DNA of 64,000 bases from Bacteroidota bacterium (GCA_030706635.1 JAUZOD010000001.1:229462-293461); one strand, 5' to 3'. Counted from the stretch's first letter, positions 34,549 through 44,359 are shown. The notes: generated by a model from the letters alone, not told the origin. Program-made: numbers and translations.

Positions 34549-34970
34549 CGCTGCTGTTTGGAAATTTTTTGATTGTACCGGATGATATCCCAATATTCTT
34601 TTCCGTAATTCACCAGGATCTCGGAGCCGGCGGGAATATTTCGTACTGCATCAATATACACCCTGTTCCCTTCTGCTCTGTATTCTGCATTATTTTTCAA
34701 CCCTGACTTACGGGAAATGCCCCGCGCATCATTGGCATACCGTCCATGTGCTTTTTTAAAGCCGGATGCATCAACCACCACATTCCGGTTTATATAAAAA
34801 ATATAACCATTCGTCCAGTTCCGATGGTTTACCTCTTTCCAGGTGGTTTTTCTACCCTTATACTCGATGATGCGTTCACCCTTGCGAATATCTTTTTTTG
34901 TAAACAGGCCCTTGCCTGAATGGGGTATCGTAGAGGCTCTGACAAACAATTGCCCGGAGAGAAAAGCCAT
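34545..34970 (-). CDS. SET-domain protein (protein-lysine methyltransferase-like)
   Basis: The 141-residue protein is almost entirely a SET domain: GKGLFTKKDIRKGERIIEYKG (N-terminal SET motif), then GRYANDARG in place of the usual RxxNHS pseudoknot motif, NNAEYRAEGNRVYIDAVRNIPAGSEILVNYG and the C-terminal aromatic EYW. Such small SET proteins in bacteria may methylate lysine in proteins. The target is unknown. It overlaps the amylase gene by 4 bases, so the two are made together. Confidence 0.85.
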   Translation of the reverse strand: MAFLSGQLFVRASTIPHSGKGLFTKKDIRKGERIIEYKGRKTTWKEVNHRNWTNGYIFYINRNVVVDASGFKKAHGRYANDARGISRKSGLKNNAEYRAEGNRVYIDAVRNIPAGSEILVNYGKEYWDIIRYNQKISKQQR

Positions 34971-35033
34971 ATGGAATACATGAATTTTGGGTGAAATGAA
35001 ACCCTTCTGTTATATAAAATATTGTGCCACGGA

Positions 35034-35882
35034 TCAGTGCTGATACACCCGCACATAATCCACGAGCATCTTTTGCGGAAACGCCGTGTGCTGGTCCGGT
35101 GGTCCGGGCCAGTCGCCACCGACGGCCACATTAAAGATCAGGTAAAAAGGATGATTAAAAGGATTGTAGGCTGTTTTGATATCCGCCGCCCTTGCTTTCA
35201 CATATACGTTATTGTCTACCAGGATCTCGTATTGATCTTTCTTCCAGATCAGACTGTACAGATGAAAACTCTGAGAAAAATCGCCCTGGCCCAGATCATA
35301 CCGGTTATTCAGTGTGCCTTCTGTAGCGTCATCATTTTTCCAGTGAAAGGAACCGACTACCTGTTTTGGATTTTTGCCGATCAATTCCATAATATCTATT
35401 TCTCCGCAGTAAGGCCATCCTTTCGTATTGATGTCATTGCCCAGCATCCACAGCGCAGGCCACATGCCTGGCAGAACCGGAAGTTTGGCGCGGATATCTA
35501 TACGGCCATATTGAAACTCATGTTTCCCCGCCGTCGTGATCCGTGCGGATGTGTAGTGGCGGGTTCCCCTGTCCTCCTTCTTTGCTTCGATCACCAGATT
35601 GCCATTCTGCAGGTAAGCATTTGAATCTCCCGCCGTGTAATATTCCAGTTCATTATTCCCCCAGCCACTGCCGCCGGTTTCATAATTCCAGTCGCCGCCG
35701 CTTAGTCTGCTTCCGTTAAACTCATCTCTCCACACAAGACGATACCCCCGATAAACAGGCGCGGCAGTATCACTATATGAAAATCCTTTCGTAACAAAAA
35801 GATTCTTGTTGCCAGAGAATCCCATCAGCAGCAAAAGCCATAGGATGCGGGATCCATTGATGAAGTAATGAGTTTTTTTCAT
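35034..35882 (-). CDS. Secreted GH16 glycoside hydrolase (laminarinase-like)
   Basis: The start at 35882 (MKKTHYFING) gives a hydrophobic signal (about 12-24). The 282-residue protein has the GH16 catalytic motif GEIDIMELIG with E161 (nucleophile), D163 and E166 (acid). LVWRDEFNG and GSGWGNNELEYYT are typical of beta-1,3-glucanases. It would cut beta-1,3(1,4)-glucans outside the cell. It lies 28 bases downstream of NDH-2. Confidence 0.9.
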   Translation of the reverse strand: MKKTHYFINGSRILWLLLLMGFSGNKNLFVTKGFSYSDTAAPVYRGYRLVWRDEFNGSRLSGGDWNYETGGSGWGNNELEYYTAGDSNAYLQNGNLVIEAKKEDRGTRHYTSARITTAGKHEFQYGRIDIRAKLPVLPGMWPALWMLGNDINTKGWPYCGEIDIMELIGKNPKQVVGSFHWKNDDATEGTLNNRYDLGQGDFSQSFHLYSLIWKKDQYEILVDNNVYVKARAADIKTAYNPFNHPFYLIFNVAVGGDWPGPPDQHTAFPQKMLVDYVRVYQH

Positions 35883-35910
35883 TTGACTATTTATTGGCGG
35901 CAGATCCTCG

Positions 35911-37215
35911 TTACAGCAGCTCCGTTTCTTTTTGTTTTGGACGAACAATAAAGCGGAGCGATTGATCCTTATTGAAATAAGCCACCATCCAGTTATACAA
36001 GGTTTTAACCCGGTTCCGGTAGTTGATCAGCGAGATCAGATGAATGAACAACCACATCGCCCAGGCGATAAATCCCCGGAAATGCAGTTTCGGCACGGGC
36101 AGATCGGCTACGGCCTTATTCCGTCCTATGATGGCCATGGTCCCTTTGTCGTGATAACGAAAAGGCTTAAGTGGTTTTCCGTTCAGTATTGATTCCAGGT
36201 TCTTTGCCAGTAATTTTGCCTGCTGCATGGCCACCTGCGCCAGCTGCGGATGTCCGTTCGGATACGCTGCTTCGTGGGTTTGGATCGACGTATCTCCAAT
36301 AGCATAAATGTCTTCCACGCCGGTCACTTTATTAAAAGGATCGGCGATCATGCGTTTTGATCTTCCATAACTTTCTTTTGGAATGCCTTCAAATTGCATG
36401 GCGGTAACGCCGGCGGCCCAGATCAGTGTTTTGGCTTCGATGATTTCGCCGGTAGACAACAGCACTTTATCATCCGCATAGTCCTTCACCTGCGTATTGA
36501 GTTTTATGATCACGCCCATTTTATGGAGTGCATTATATGTGTCCTGCTGCGAAGCCGGACTCATGGGAGCGAGTAAATGTGAACCCCCATCCACAAGAAA
36601 GATATCACTTCTCACTCCGTGCAGTTCCGGGTAATCTTTGCGGAGGCTATGCGCCCGCAGATCCGCAAACATGCCGGATACCTCCACGCCTGTGGGGCCA
36701 CCACCGGCAACCACCAGGGTGAGTAATTTCTTCTTTTCTGCAGGATCCGTGGAAATACTGGCCAGCTCCAGACGCTGCAAAACCGTGTTACGCATATTCA
36801 GGGCATCATTCACGTTCTTCATGGGAATGGCGTTCTTTCTCACATTCTCCATGCCGAAATAATTCGTCTCGGCCCCGGTGGCAAAAACGAGATAATCGTA
36901 AGGGAGCTCCCCATTATCCAGATGACAGATATGATTGGCAGGATCCACTTTTTGCAATTCTCCCAAACGGAACTGTATGTTCCCGTATTTGCGGAATAAT
37001 TTGCGGAATGGGTAACTGATATTCGAGTTCTCCAGGAAACCGGTAGCTACCTGGTAGATCAGCGGCGGAAAAAAATTATAATTGTTTTTATCAACGAAGG
37101 TGATCTGAAAATGCGGATTTCTTTTTAATCCGAGGGCGAGATTGACACCTCCGAATCCACCACCGACGATCACCAGTTTTTTCGGGAGACTTGCACCGGA
37201 AGGAGTATTGCTCAT
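35911..37215 (-). CDS. ndh: Type II NADH dehydrogenase (NDH-2)
   Basis: The 434-residue FAD protein oxidises NADH and reduces quinone without pumping protons. It has two dinucleotide motifs, VIVGGGFGGVNLALGL (FAD) and VVAGGGPTGVEVSGMF (NADH), the AIGDTS flavin loop (about residue 305) and an amphipathic or membrane C-terminus (GFIAWAMWLFIHLISLINYRN). The start gives a short SNTPSGASLPKKL leader. It is downstream of nrdA, with an inverted repeat between the two. Confidence 0.9.
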   Translation of the reverse strand: MSNTPSGASLPKKLVIVGGGFGGVNLALGLKRNPHFQITFVDKNNYNFFPPLIYQVATGFLENSNISYPFRKLFRKYGNIQFRLGELQKVDPANHICHLDNGELPYDYLVFATGAETNYFGMENVRKNAIPMKNVNDALNMRNTVLQRLELASISTDPAEKKKLLTLVVAGGGPTGVEVSGMFADLRAHSLRKDYPELHGVRSDIFLVDGGSHLLAPMSPASQQDTYNALHKMGVIIKLNTQVKDYADDKVLLSTGEIIEAKTLIWAAGVTAMQFEGIPKESYGRSKRMIADPFNKVTGVEDIYAIGDTSIQTHEAAYPNGHPQLAQVAMQQAKLLAKNLESILNGKPLKPFRYHDKGTMAIIGRNKAVADLPVPKLHFRGFIAWAMWLFIHLISLINYRNRVKTLYNWMVAYFNKDQSLRFIVRPKQKETELL

Positions 37216-37257
37216 GGTGCAAAATTAGGGCATCTGATGAATCTGCTTGAAATTTTA

Positions 37258-37329
37258 GTTGACAGTTGACGGTTGACCGATCCCAGGTGCGGATTCGCAC
37301 CTGAATACCGTCAACCGTCAACTGTCAAC
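37258..37329. repeat. Long nested inverted repeat (GTTGAC family)
   Basis: A perfect 20-bp arm (37258-37277, built from GTTGACAGTTGACGGTTGAC) pairs with its complement at 37310-37329. Inside it a second hairpin, CAGGTGC (37284-37290)/GCACCTG (37297-37303), is nested. It lies between ndh and nrdA, just after the nrdA stop codon. Transcribed in either direction it would form a strong hairpin. Confidence 0.8.
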
Positions 37330-37332
37330 CTT

Positions 37333-39693
37333 TTATGCGCTGCAACTAATACAGCCTTCCTCCATAGTACAGGTGGCTCCCTGGGGAACATCATCCACAG
37401 CATTGGGCACCACGGGCTCCATGGCTGCGCTGCCCTGTTTCTCAACGGTAAACTGAACGGCGCGGCTGGCGGCCTGTGTTCGCAGATAATACATGCCTGT
37501 CTTCAGTCCTTTCTTCCAGGCATAAAAATGCATTGAGGTCAGTTTGCCCGAAGTGGGATGGTCAACAAATAAATTCAGAGATTGCGACTGACAGATGTAG
37601 GCTCCCCGATCAGCAGCCATATCAATCAGATTCCTTTGCTTTATTTCCCAAACCGTTTTGTACAGTTCTTTGACCGGTGCCGGGATCTCTTCAATATGCT
37701 GAACGGATCCGTTGGCCGAGATGATCTTATTCTTCATGGCGGTGTTCCAGAGGTTCAGCTGAACCAGGTCTTTCAGCAGATGTTTATTAACGATCACAAA
37801 TTCGCCGCTTAACACCCTTCGCGTATAGATATTGCTGGTATAAGGTTCAAAACATTCATTATTGCCCAGGATCTGCGAAGTGGATGCTGTTGGCATGGGA
37901 GCAACCAATAAAGAATTCCGGACGCCATGTTGCATAACTTCTTTGCGAAGGGCATCCCAGTTCCAGCGGTCACCCGGCCTTACGTTCCAGAGATCAAACT
38001 GAAATTGTCCTTTGGATAAAGGAGAGCCAGCAAAAGTTTCATAAGGGCCATCCTCTTTTGCCAGATCATTGCTCGCTGTCATGGCCGCAAAATAGATAGT
38101 CTCAAAAATATTTTTGTTCAGCAGCTTGGCCAGATCACTTTCAAACGGAAGGCGTAACTGAATGAACACGTCAGCCAAACCCTGTATGCCGATGCCTATG
38201 GGCCGGTGGCGCAGATTGGACCTCCTGGCTTCCTCAATAGGATAATAATTCTGATCGATGATCCTGTTCAGGTTTTTGGCAACCTGGTACGTGACCTCAT
38301 AGAGTTTCTGCTGATCAAAAAGACCATTGATCACAAACCGTGGCAGGGCAATGGAGGCAAGATTGCACACGGCAACTTCATTGGCATCCGTATATTCCAT
38401 GATCTCGGTACACAGGTTGCTGCTCTTGATGGTACCCAGGTTTTGCTGGTTGCTTTTTCTATTGGCTGCATCCTTGTACAACAGGTAAGGCGTACCGGTT
38501 TCTATCTGCGCGTCGAGAATAGCAAACCAGAGCTCCTGCGCCTTTACGGTATGGCGGGCGCGGCCTTCGTTTTCATATCTTGTATAAAGTTCTTCAAAAG
38601 TTTCACCGAAACATTCATGCAGACCCGGCGCTTCGTTGGGACAAAACAGACTCCAGTCGCCATTGGCTTCCACCCTTTTCATAAAAAGATCCGGTATCCA
38701 CAAAGCATAGAACAGATCGCGTGCACGAAGTTCCTCCTTGCCATGATTTTTGCGCAGGTCCAGGAATTCAAAAACATCCGCATGCCAGGGCTCCAGATAA
38801 ATGGCGAAAGCGCCTTTACGTTTTCCGCCGCCCTGGTCCACGTAACGGGCTGTGTCGTTGAACACTTTCAGCATCGGGATAATGCCGTTACTGGTTCCGT
38901 TGGTTCCACCGATATAACTGCCGGTAGCGCGGATATTGTGAATAGCAAGCCCGATACCGCCGGCGCTCTGCGAAATCTTCGCGGTTTGTTTGAGGGTATC
39001 GTAAATGCCATCAATGCTGTCGTCTTTCATAGTAAGCAAAAAGCAGGACGACATCTGTGGCTTTGGCGTCCCCGCATTGAAAAGCGTGGGTGTGGCATGC
39101 GTGAACCAGCGCTCACTCATGAGGTGATAGGTTTTGATTACATGGTCAATATCTTCCTTATGAATGCCTATGGCCACGCGCAGGTACATATGCTGCGGGC
39201 GTTCCGCTACTTTCCCATCTATCCGCAGCAAATAAGATTTTTCCAAAGTTTTAAAACCAAAATAATCAAAACCAAAATCGCGGTCATAGATCACAGTGCT
39301 GTCCAGCAACTCCTCGTTGTCATCAATGATCTGCATCACATCATCTGCGATTAGCGGCAGTTTTTTCCCGGTCGCCGGATCGCTGTACTGATGCAGTTTC
39401 CGCATGCAGGCCGAGAAAGATTTAGTTGTATTCTTATGCAGGTTGCTCACGGCAATACGCGAGGCCAGGATGGCATAGTCCGGATGTGTAGTCGTGAGCG
39501 AAGCTGCTGTTTCGGCCGCCAGGTTGTCGAGCTCGGTGGTCGGCACTCCTTCGTAAATGCCCTCGATGGTTTTTTTGGCTACTTCATGAACATCAACCAG
39601 GGGACTGAGACTATAGGAAAGTTTTTCTATCCGGGCCGTGACCTTATCAAATTTTACAGGTTCCTTTTTCCCGTTTCTTTTTATAACATACAT
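37333..39693 (-). CDS. nrdA: Ribonucleotide reductase class I, alpha subunit
   Basis: NrdA reduces ribonucleoside diphosphates. The 786-residue protein has an N-terminal ATP-cone ([22 protein letters not shown]), the first active-site Cys in PQMSSCFLL, the radical Cys with NLCTEIMEY, and [11 protein letters not shown] with the other redox Cys. The C-terminal tail [12 protein letters not shown] carries the thioredoxin-reduced cysteines. It lies 23 bases after nrdB and is under the same cobalamin riboswitch. Confidence 0.96.
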   Translation of the reverse strand: MYVIKRNGKKEPVKFDKVTARIEKLSYSLSPLVDVHEVAKKTIEGIYEGVPTTELDNLAAETAASLTTTHPDYAILASRIAVSNLHKNTTKSFSACMRKLHQYSDPATGKKLPLIADDVMQIIDDNEELLDSTVIYDRDFGFDYFGFKTLEKSYLLRIDGKVAERPQHMYLRVAIGIHKEDIDHVIKTYHLMSERWFTHATPTLFNAGTPKPQMSSCFLLTMKDDSIDGIYDTLKQTAKISQSAGGIGLAIHNIRATGSYIGGTNGTSNGIIPMLKVFNDTARYVDQGGGKRKGAFAIYLEPWHADVFEFLDLRKNHGKEELRARDLFYALWIPDLFMKRVEANGDWSLFCPNEAPGLHECFGETFEELYTRYENEGRARHTVKAQELWFAILDAQIETGTPYLLYKDAANRKSNQQNLGTIKSSNLCTEIMEYTDANEVAVCNLASIALPRFVINGLFDQQKLYEVTYQVAKNLNRIIDQNYYPIEEARRSNLRHRPIGIGIQGLADVFIQLRLPFESDLAKLLNKNIFETIYFAAMTASNDLAKEDGPYETFAGSPLSKGQFQFDLWNVRPGDRWNWDALRKEVMQHGVRNSLLVAPMPTASTSQILGNNECFEPYTSNIYTRRVLSGEFVIVNKHLLKDLVQLNLWNTAMKNKIISANGSVQHIEEIPAPVKELYKTVWEIKQRNLIDMAADRGAYICQSQSLNLFVDHPTSGKLTSMHFYAWKKGLKTGMYYLRTQAASRAVQFTVEKQGSAAMEPVVPNAVDDVPQGATCTMEEGCISCSA

Positions 39694-39716
39694 GATCTTG
39701 TCATTTATATCGGTAA

Positions 39717-40694
39717 TTAAAAATCCTCTTCCAGAGAAAAGGAAACATCTTCTCCTGAACTGAGCACGCCGCTTTTCTGATAATCCCCAACGCGCTTTTC
39801 AAAGAAATTCGTTTTCCCCTGCAGGGAGATCATCTCCATAAAATCAAAAGGATTGACGGCTTTGAACATTTTGGGATACCCAAGCTCCGCCAGCCAGCGG
39901 TCGGCGACAAACTCAATATATTGCTTCATGAGATCTGCGTTCATGCCGATCAGCCGCACGGGCAATGCTTCGCTGATGAATTCCTTTTCGATGCTTACCG
40001 CTTCTGCAATGATCCGAAACACTTCTTCCTTTGAAAGCTGCCGATTCAGCATGCTGTACAACAGGCAGGCGAATTCACAATGCAAACCTTCATCCCGGCT
40101 GATGAGTTCATTGCTGAAGGTGAGCCCCGGCATGAGCCCTCTCTTTTTCAGCCAGAACAGGGAACAGAAGCTTCCACTGAAGAAAATACCTTCCACGGCG
40201 GCAAAAGCCACCAGTCTTTCGGCGAAAGAACCATTCTGTATCCAGCGGAGCGCCCATTCCGCTTTCTTCTTTACGGCAGGCACAGTTTCGATGGCGTGGA
40301 ACAGGCGATCTTTTTCCCTCGGATCGCGGACATAACTATCAATGAGCAAGGCATAGGTTTCGGAGTGGATATTTTCCATCATGATCTGGAACCCATAAAA
40401 GCAGCGCGCTTCGGGAAGCTGTACTTCGCTCATGAAATTGACTGCGAGGTTTTCGTTCACGATGCCATCGCTTGCGGCAAAAAAGGCGAGGATATGGGAA
40501 ATGAAATGCCGTTCGCCGTCGTTCAGCGCCTGCCAGTCTTTCTGATCACTGCTGAGGTCAATTTCTTCGGCCGTCCAGAAACTGGCCTCATGCTTTTTGT
40601 ACATCTCCCAGATGCGGGGATAGTTAATCGGAAGGATCACAAAGCGATCCTTGTTTTCTTTCAGTAATAATTCGGATTCGTCCTGCATGAACAT
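39717..40694 (-). CDS. nrdB: Ribonucleotide reductase class I, beta subunit
   Basis: NrdB houses the di-iron-tyrosyl radical cofactor for NrdA. The 325-residue protein has D76 ([13 protein letters not shown]), E107, H110 and Y114 in [15 protein letters not shown], plus further metal-ligand Glu in the [10 protein letters not shown] region and DEGLHCEFA. The radical Tyr is present, so this is a standard tyrosyl-radical (class Ia) subunit that needs no B12. It is the first gene after the cobalamin riboswitch. Confidence 0.96.
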   Translation of the reverse strand: MFMQDESELLLKENKDRFVILPINYPRIWEMYKKHEASFWTAEEIDLSSDQKDWQALNDGERHFISHILAFFAASDGIVNENLAVNFMSEVQLPEARCFYGFQIMMENIHSETYALLIDSYVRDPREKDRLFHAIETVPAVKKKAEWALRWIQNGSFAERLVAFAAVEGIFFSGSFCSLFWLKKRGLMPGLTFSNELISRDEGLHCEFACLLYSMLNRQLSKEEVFRIIAEAVSIEKEFISEALPVRLIGMNADLMKQYIEFVADRWLAELGYPKMFKAVNPFDFMEMISLQGKTNFFEKRVGDYQKSGVLSSGEDVSFSLEEDF

Positions 40695-40804
40695 GGATTT
40701 AAAAAGTAAAAAAATGCGGAACGACAGGAGACAAAGATTCCAGTGAAATCAGGGGAAGATTATCTTCGCCGATACCTTTTCCGGGAAGGTCTCGAATAAT
40801 AAAT

Positions 40805-40982
40805 GTGATCGGCAGGTCTCCTGACTTGTAACGATTGATCCTCCTTCTCATCCCCGCGGGGACAATGGAATGCTTGGATCAACCTGGAGGTTACTTACAG
40901 TTGCCCGACAGCCCGTGAATTACACACGGTTCCCTATTGAGCCGCCGGCTCATGAAGTATAAACCGGCTGCACCGAAAACAA
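40805..40982 (-). promoter_or_regulatory. Cobalamin riboswitch upstream of nrdB-nrdA
   Basis: On the minus strand the stretch reads, in order, a GGTGCAGCCGG stem, CACGGGCTGTCGGGCAACTG with the conserved CAACTGTAAG segment (near 40888-40905), a CCCCGCGGGG stem loop, and the B12 box AAGTCAGGAGACCTGCC (plus 40811-40827). This is the classic coenzyme-B12 riboswitch order. The start codon of nrdB lies about 110 bases further, leaving room for an expression platform containing GAAGATaATCTTC and a seven-T run (TTTTTTT) shortly before the gene. Confidence 0.9.
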
Positions 40983-41088
40983 ATTATCTGCAAGAGCGAC
41001 GACGAATATAAACAGGATGGAAGTAGGAGGCCAAATGACTTACGCACAGATTGTGGAAAAAATTGATGGGGTGCTGTCTGCGCACGGG

Positions 41089-41130
41089 AATTGTTGACGG
41101 TTGACGGTTGACCGTCAACGGTCAACAATT
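41089..41130. repeat. Palindromic hairpin of the GTTGAC family
   Basis: Forty-two bases form a hairpin: a 10-bp outer stem (AATTGTTGAC/GTCAACAATT), a G-G mismatch, an 8-bp inner stem (GTTGACGG/CCGTCAAC) and a TTGA loop. It abuts the stop of the acetate transporter gene and precedes the nrd riboswitch region. Confidence 0.8.
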
Positions 41131-41719
41131 ACTTTACCGCTCCCAGCGGAAGCACAACTCTCCCAAACAGCTCATTCAGCAAAACAGCCGTTGCAGCATA
41201 CATGGCTGATCCGCCGCAGACGATTCCTTCATAACCGGCGAAATGTGTGATGGAAGGATTTTTGGTTGCATCGCCTATAGCCAGCAGGAAGAAAAGTATG
41301 GTGAGGGTAGCAAAAACAAACTGCAATGCTTTATTCAATTTTAGCGTGCCGAAAAATAGCAGCAAAGTAAAAATACCCCATATCGTGAGGTAGGCTACCA
41401 TGGCGGGTTCAGATGCGGTGCTGATCCATCCCCATTTACCCATGAAGATCAGAGCGACCAGGCTAATCCAGAAAAAGCCGTATGAAATAAAAGCGGTCAT
41501 GCCGAAGGTATTGTTCTTTTTAAATTCGAAGATACCGGCAATAATCTGGGCCATCCCTCCGTAAAAAAGACCCATGGCGAGAATCATGGAATTCATTTCG
41601 AAAAACCCGGAGTTGTGCAGGTTCAGCAAAACGGTGGTCATACCAAAACCAAATAATCCCAGCGGGGCGGGATTGGCATGGGTATTTTTAATGACTATGG
41701 GATTTTGTTCGGCGTTCAT
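41129..41719 (-). CDS. Acetate uptake transporter (GPR1/FUN34/YaaH family)
   Basis: The start at 41719 (MNAEQNPIV) is chosen because the family begins with a short leader followed by NPAPLGLFGFGMTTVLLNLHN, the signature of acetate/succinate transporters. The 196-residue protein has six predicted membrane helices. The motif FGMTAFISYGFFWISL is usual too. It would take up acetate by proton symport or channel-like flow. Its stop codon lies within the end of a GTTGAC repeat. Confidence 0.88.
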   Translation of the reverse strand: MNAEQNPIVIKNTHANPAPLGLFGFGMTTVLLNLHNSGFFEMNSMILAMGLFYGGMAQIIAGIFEFKKNNTFGMTAFISYGFFWISLVALIFMGKWGWISTASEPAMVAYLTIWGIFTLLLFFGTLKLNKALQFVFATLTILFFLLAIGDATKNPSITHFAGYEGIVCGGSAMYAATAVLLNELFGRVVLPLGAVK

Positions 41720-41905
41720 ATCGCTGTTTGAAGGTTTAACAATCGTTGGGCTTCTAAAAATAATATTAAAATCAATATGGACACCCAATTGTCGGAAATA
41801 GCCGGGTATTTTTGCCGATTCCGTAGATTTGTTGAGATCCCCATCGAATCCCGCTTGCCGCTTATGCCGGATTAACCGATTTTAATCAACCATTCCGTAA
41901 AAATT

Positions 41906-42597
41906 GTGCAGCTGAAATTCCCGAAACTTCGTCTCGCCGTATTAAGAAGAAAGATCCTGATCGTAAGTTATCGCGGATTGGGCTTTTGGAACGCCCGTCT
42001 TCAACCCAAAGAGGTTTACTGCCTGAAAAGGGGATACCATAGTGCACACATGCCGAAGCATTTGATGATACCCTAAACAAAGATGAATGGCAGCGAAGTG
42101 TATACGAAAAAGCGCTGGCGCTGGCACAGCAATATAATTGCCGATCCATTATTGATGTTGGCTGCGGATCAGCCTATAAATTGGTGCACCTGTTTGAAAA
42201 CTATTCCACCCTGGGCATTGAACTGTCCGATACGTATAACTGGCTGACGGAAAAATATCCGGACAAGAAGTGGATGTCCTACGAGCACGCAAATCCCGCT
42301 GAGCTTAATGGCGATCTCGTTATTTGTTCCGATGTTATTGAGCATATAAAAAATCCGGATGAGATGATGGATTTTCTCCAGAAAATGCATTTCCGGTTCT
42401 TAATACTCAGCACACCAGAACGCGATGAGGTCAGGGGAAACAACGATTTCGGACCACCTGAAAACACGGCCCATTACCGGGAGTGGAACAAACGGGAATT
42501 TCGAAATTATGTCTCGGCGTGGTTTAAGGTACAGGAGCACCTTGTATTTGATGATAAAAGTGTAACGCAGGTTGTAGTATGTAATCAACGCGGTTAA
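41906..42597 (+). pseudogene. SAM-dependent methyltransferase with a frameshift
   Basis: The main frame reads AFDDTLNKDEWQRSVYEKA, the SAM site IIDVGCGSAYKL and LVICSDVIEHIKNPDEMM to the stop at 42597. The upstream part, read from a GTG at 41906 in the next frame, gives ILIVSYRGLGFWNARLQPKE and CLKRGYHSAHMPK. It fits the usual N-terminus of this kind of methyltransferase. The two frames meet near 42050-42065, where the upstream frame runs into TAA and the main frame is closed by TAG at 42040. One base gained or lost there would join them. A sequencing error could give the same picture. Confidence 0.5.
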
Positions 42598-42667
42598 ACA
42601 GAACTACGTGTTATCTGCCCAACTGGCGATATGTGATCAACCTTGGATTAATGGCCGTTTTCACTGA

Positions 42668-42967
42668 ATCCATATTTTCTTAGTTTTACTGCCAGAAAAT
42701 AAACTCAATACCATCAATGCCGCAGTCAGAACTGCAGAGCAGTCCTACTCCGCCAGAGAAGTTTGGAACGCCCTTGCAGGCAATCTCCATAAAGTAGAAC
42801 GGAAAGACACTACGCATAAAGGCTTTGATTACGCGGTATTGATTCAACAGTTGTCTGTGTATTTTGACCTTGTTGAAGTTAAAGGCATACCCTTTGGCTG
42901 GCTTCCTCCCTCATTAAATTTTACTGTTGGTATTGTTGTCAAAAGAAAATATGCGGGAGATTCATGA
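42668..42967 (+). pseudogene. Start-less open frame, possible gene remnant
   Basis: A 99-codon frame (stop TGA 42965-42967) reads NAAVRTAEQSYSAREVW and continues with FDYAVLIQQLSVYFDLVEVKG. Its composition looks protein-like, but there is no ATG or GTG start at its head and no recognised family. It fills most of the 406-base gap between the methyltransferase remnant and the 43004 gene. It may be a 5'-truncated gene. Confidence 0.3.
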
Positions 42968-43003
42968 GTCAGAGAATAACTGAAATATGAATTACTTTTA
43001 TAT

Positions 43004-43516
43004 ATGGCTGCCCAAATACTCTTCTCCGAAAAACAGCGATTCAGACAAATCTGGCTTTGGGTGGTTTTGCTTAGCCTGGATACCTTTTTTCTTTACGCAA
43101 CTTACGGTCAGGTAATCAACAAGCATCCGCTGGGCAATCACCCCATGAGTAATGACGGCGTTTTATTTGCAACAGGCCTTATGCTTTTTTTGTCTTTTCT
43201 ATTTTCCATCCTGCGGTTGGATACGGAAATCAGAGGTGATGGCATCTATATCCGTATCTTCCCTTTTCAGCAGGCTTTCAAAAGGTATGCGTGGAATGAC
43301 ATACAGGCAGCCTTTGTCCGGCAATACAGCCCCATTGCTGAATACGGCGGATGGGGAATCAGGTTTGGGTTTTTGGGAAAAGGCAGGGCCTACAATATGT
43401 CCGGTGATAAAGGAATACAGATTATCTTCAAAGACAATAAAAAATTACTTATCGGTACGCTCAAACCGGAAGAAGCGTCAGAAGCGTTAAGAAAAGCCGG
43501 GCATCTCACGACCTGA
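43004..43516 (+). CDS. Two-span membrane protein with PH-like domain (DUF6141-like)
   Basis: The 170-residue protein has a short N-terminal amphipathic segment (FSEKQRFRQIW), two membrane helices (about 15-35 and 50-70), and then a cytosolic part of about 95 residues that resembles a bacterial PH domain (LDTEIRGDGIYIRIFPFQQ, AEYGGWGIRFG, NKKLLIGTLKPEEASEAL). This layout matches the Bacteroidota family annotated as DUF6141, with unknown function. The family call is by pattern only. Confidence 0.65.
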   Translation: MAAQILFSEKQRFRQIWLWVVLLSLDTFFLYATYGQVINKHPLGNHPMSNDGVLFATGLMLFLSFLFSILRLDTEIRGDGIYIRIFPFQQAFKRYAWNDIQAAFVRQYSPIAEYGGWGIRFGFLGKGRAYNMSGDKGIQIIFKDNKKLLIGTLKPEEASEALRKAGHLTT

Positions 43517-43629
43517 AAACCCTATCCAGGGTATTTCTGCCTCAATTCTTGTTAAGCTTTTATTAATGAGATCGAACGGGAAGCCTGACGCATGATTTTT
43601 GGGTAACATTGCTGATGTGAGGCCATTCC

Positions 43630-44280
43630 ATGAATAAAAAATTATTGCTGATCCTGCCTTTTTCCCTCTTCTCCTGTTTTTCCGGAACGACACAAGGCAC
43701 CTGGAATCTAAAGAAAGACAAGGAAGGTATAAAAGTATATAGCCGAAGCAGTGAGCATTCCAAAATAGATGAGATCAAAGCAGATTTCAATGTACAGGGA
43801 ACACTGTCTGAAATGGCTGCCGTTATGCTGGATGTAGATGATCATGTGCAATGGGCTTATTCTACCAAATCAAATGCGTTGCTGAAAAAAACAAACGATG
43901 CCGACCTGTACTTCTACACTGAGATGAATTCGCCCTGGCCTCTGAGCAACCGGGATCTGATTGTTCATTTGCTGCTGAGTCAGGACCCGGCCAGTAAAAT
44001 AATGACCATTGAAGAGACCGAAGTGCCGGATTACCTGCCTGAAAAAAAATCCGTTGTGCGGGTTCCCTTTTCCAAAGCGGTGTGGACCGTTACACCAGTG
44101 AATAAAAAGACCATCAAAATTAATTATCAAATTGAAGTTGACCCCGGTGGCGCGGTCCCTGCATGGGTGGTCAATATGTTTGCGGCCAAATGTCCTTTTG
44201 AATCTTTCAAAAACTTACGCACACAGATAACACTGGAAAAGTATCATCTTGGGTCACCTTCATTTATTACCAATCAATAA
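43630..44280 (+). CDS. Secreted START-domain protein
   Basis: The 216-residue protein has a signal peptide (1-about 20; a Cys at 16 could mark a lipoprotein) and a START-type lipid-binding fold. It begins GTWNLKKDKEGIKVYSRSSEHSKIDEIKA and has MNSPWPLSNRDLIVH and SVVRVPFSKAVWTVTP. The family binds hydrophobic ligands or lipids. No enzymatic role is known. The 113-base gap to the previous gene has no trusted promoter match. Confidence 0.88.
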   Translation: MNKKLLLILPFSLFSCFSGTTQGTWNLKKDKEGIKVYSRSSEHSKIDEIKADFNVQGTLSEMAAVMLDVDDHVQWAYSTKSNALLKKTNDADLYFYTEMNSPWPLSNRDLIVHLLLSQDPASKIMTIEETEVPDYLPEKKSVVRVPFSKAVWTVTPVNKKTIKINYQIEVDPGGAVPAWVVNMFAAKCPFESFKNLRTQITLEKYHLGSPSFITNQ

Positions 44281-44359
44281 AAAGGAACCAATCCGGAATC
44301 TCGATGTGTGATCCATCTTTCAATACCTGCCGGGCAAACTCCAGGCACAATGAGCCTGC

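Noticed and set aside
38206..39354. 382-residue plus-strand ORF inside nrdA
   Set aside because: It is a long antisense shadow of a GC-rich, well-conserved gene. The minus-strand NrdA has all catalytic cysteines.
41886..42149. 87-residue minus-strand ORF upstream of the methyltransferase
   Set aside because: The plus strand gives a better, family-like reading over the same bases (split methyltransferase).
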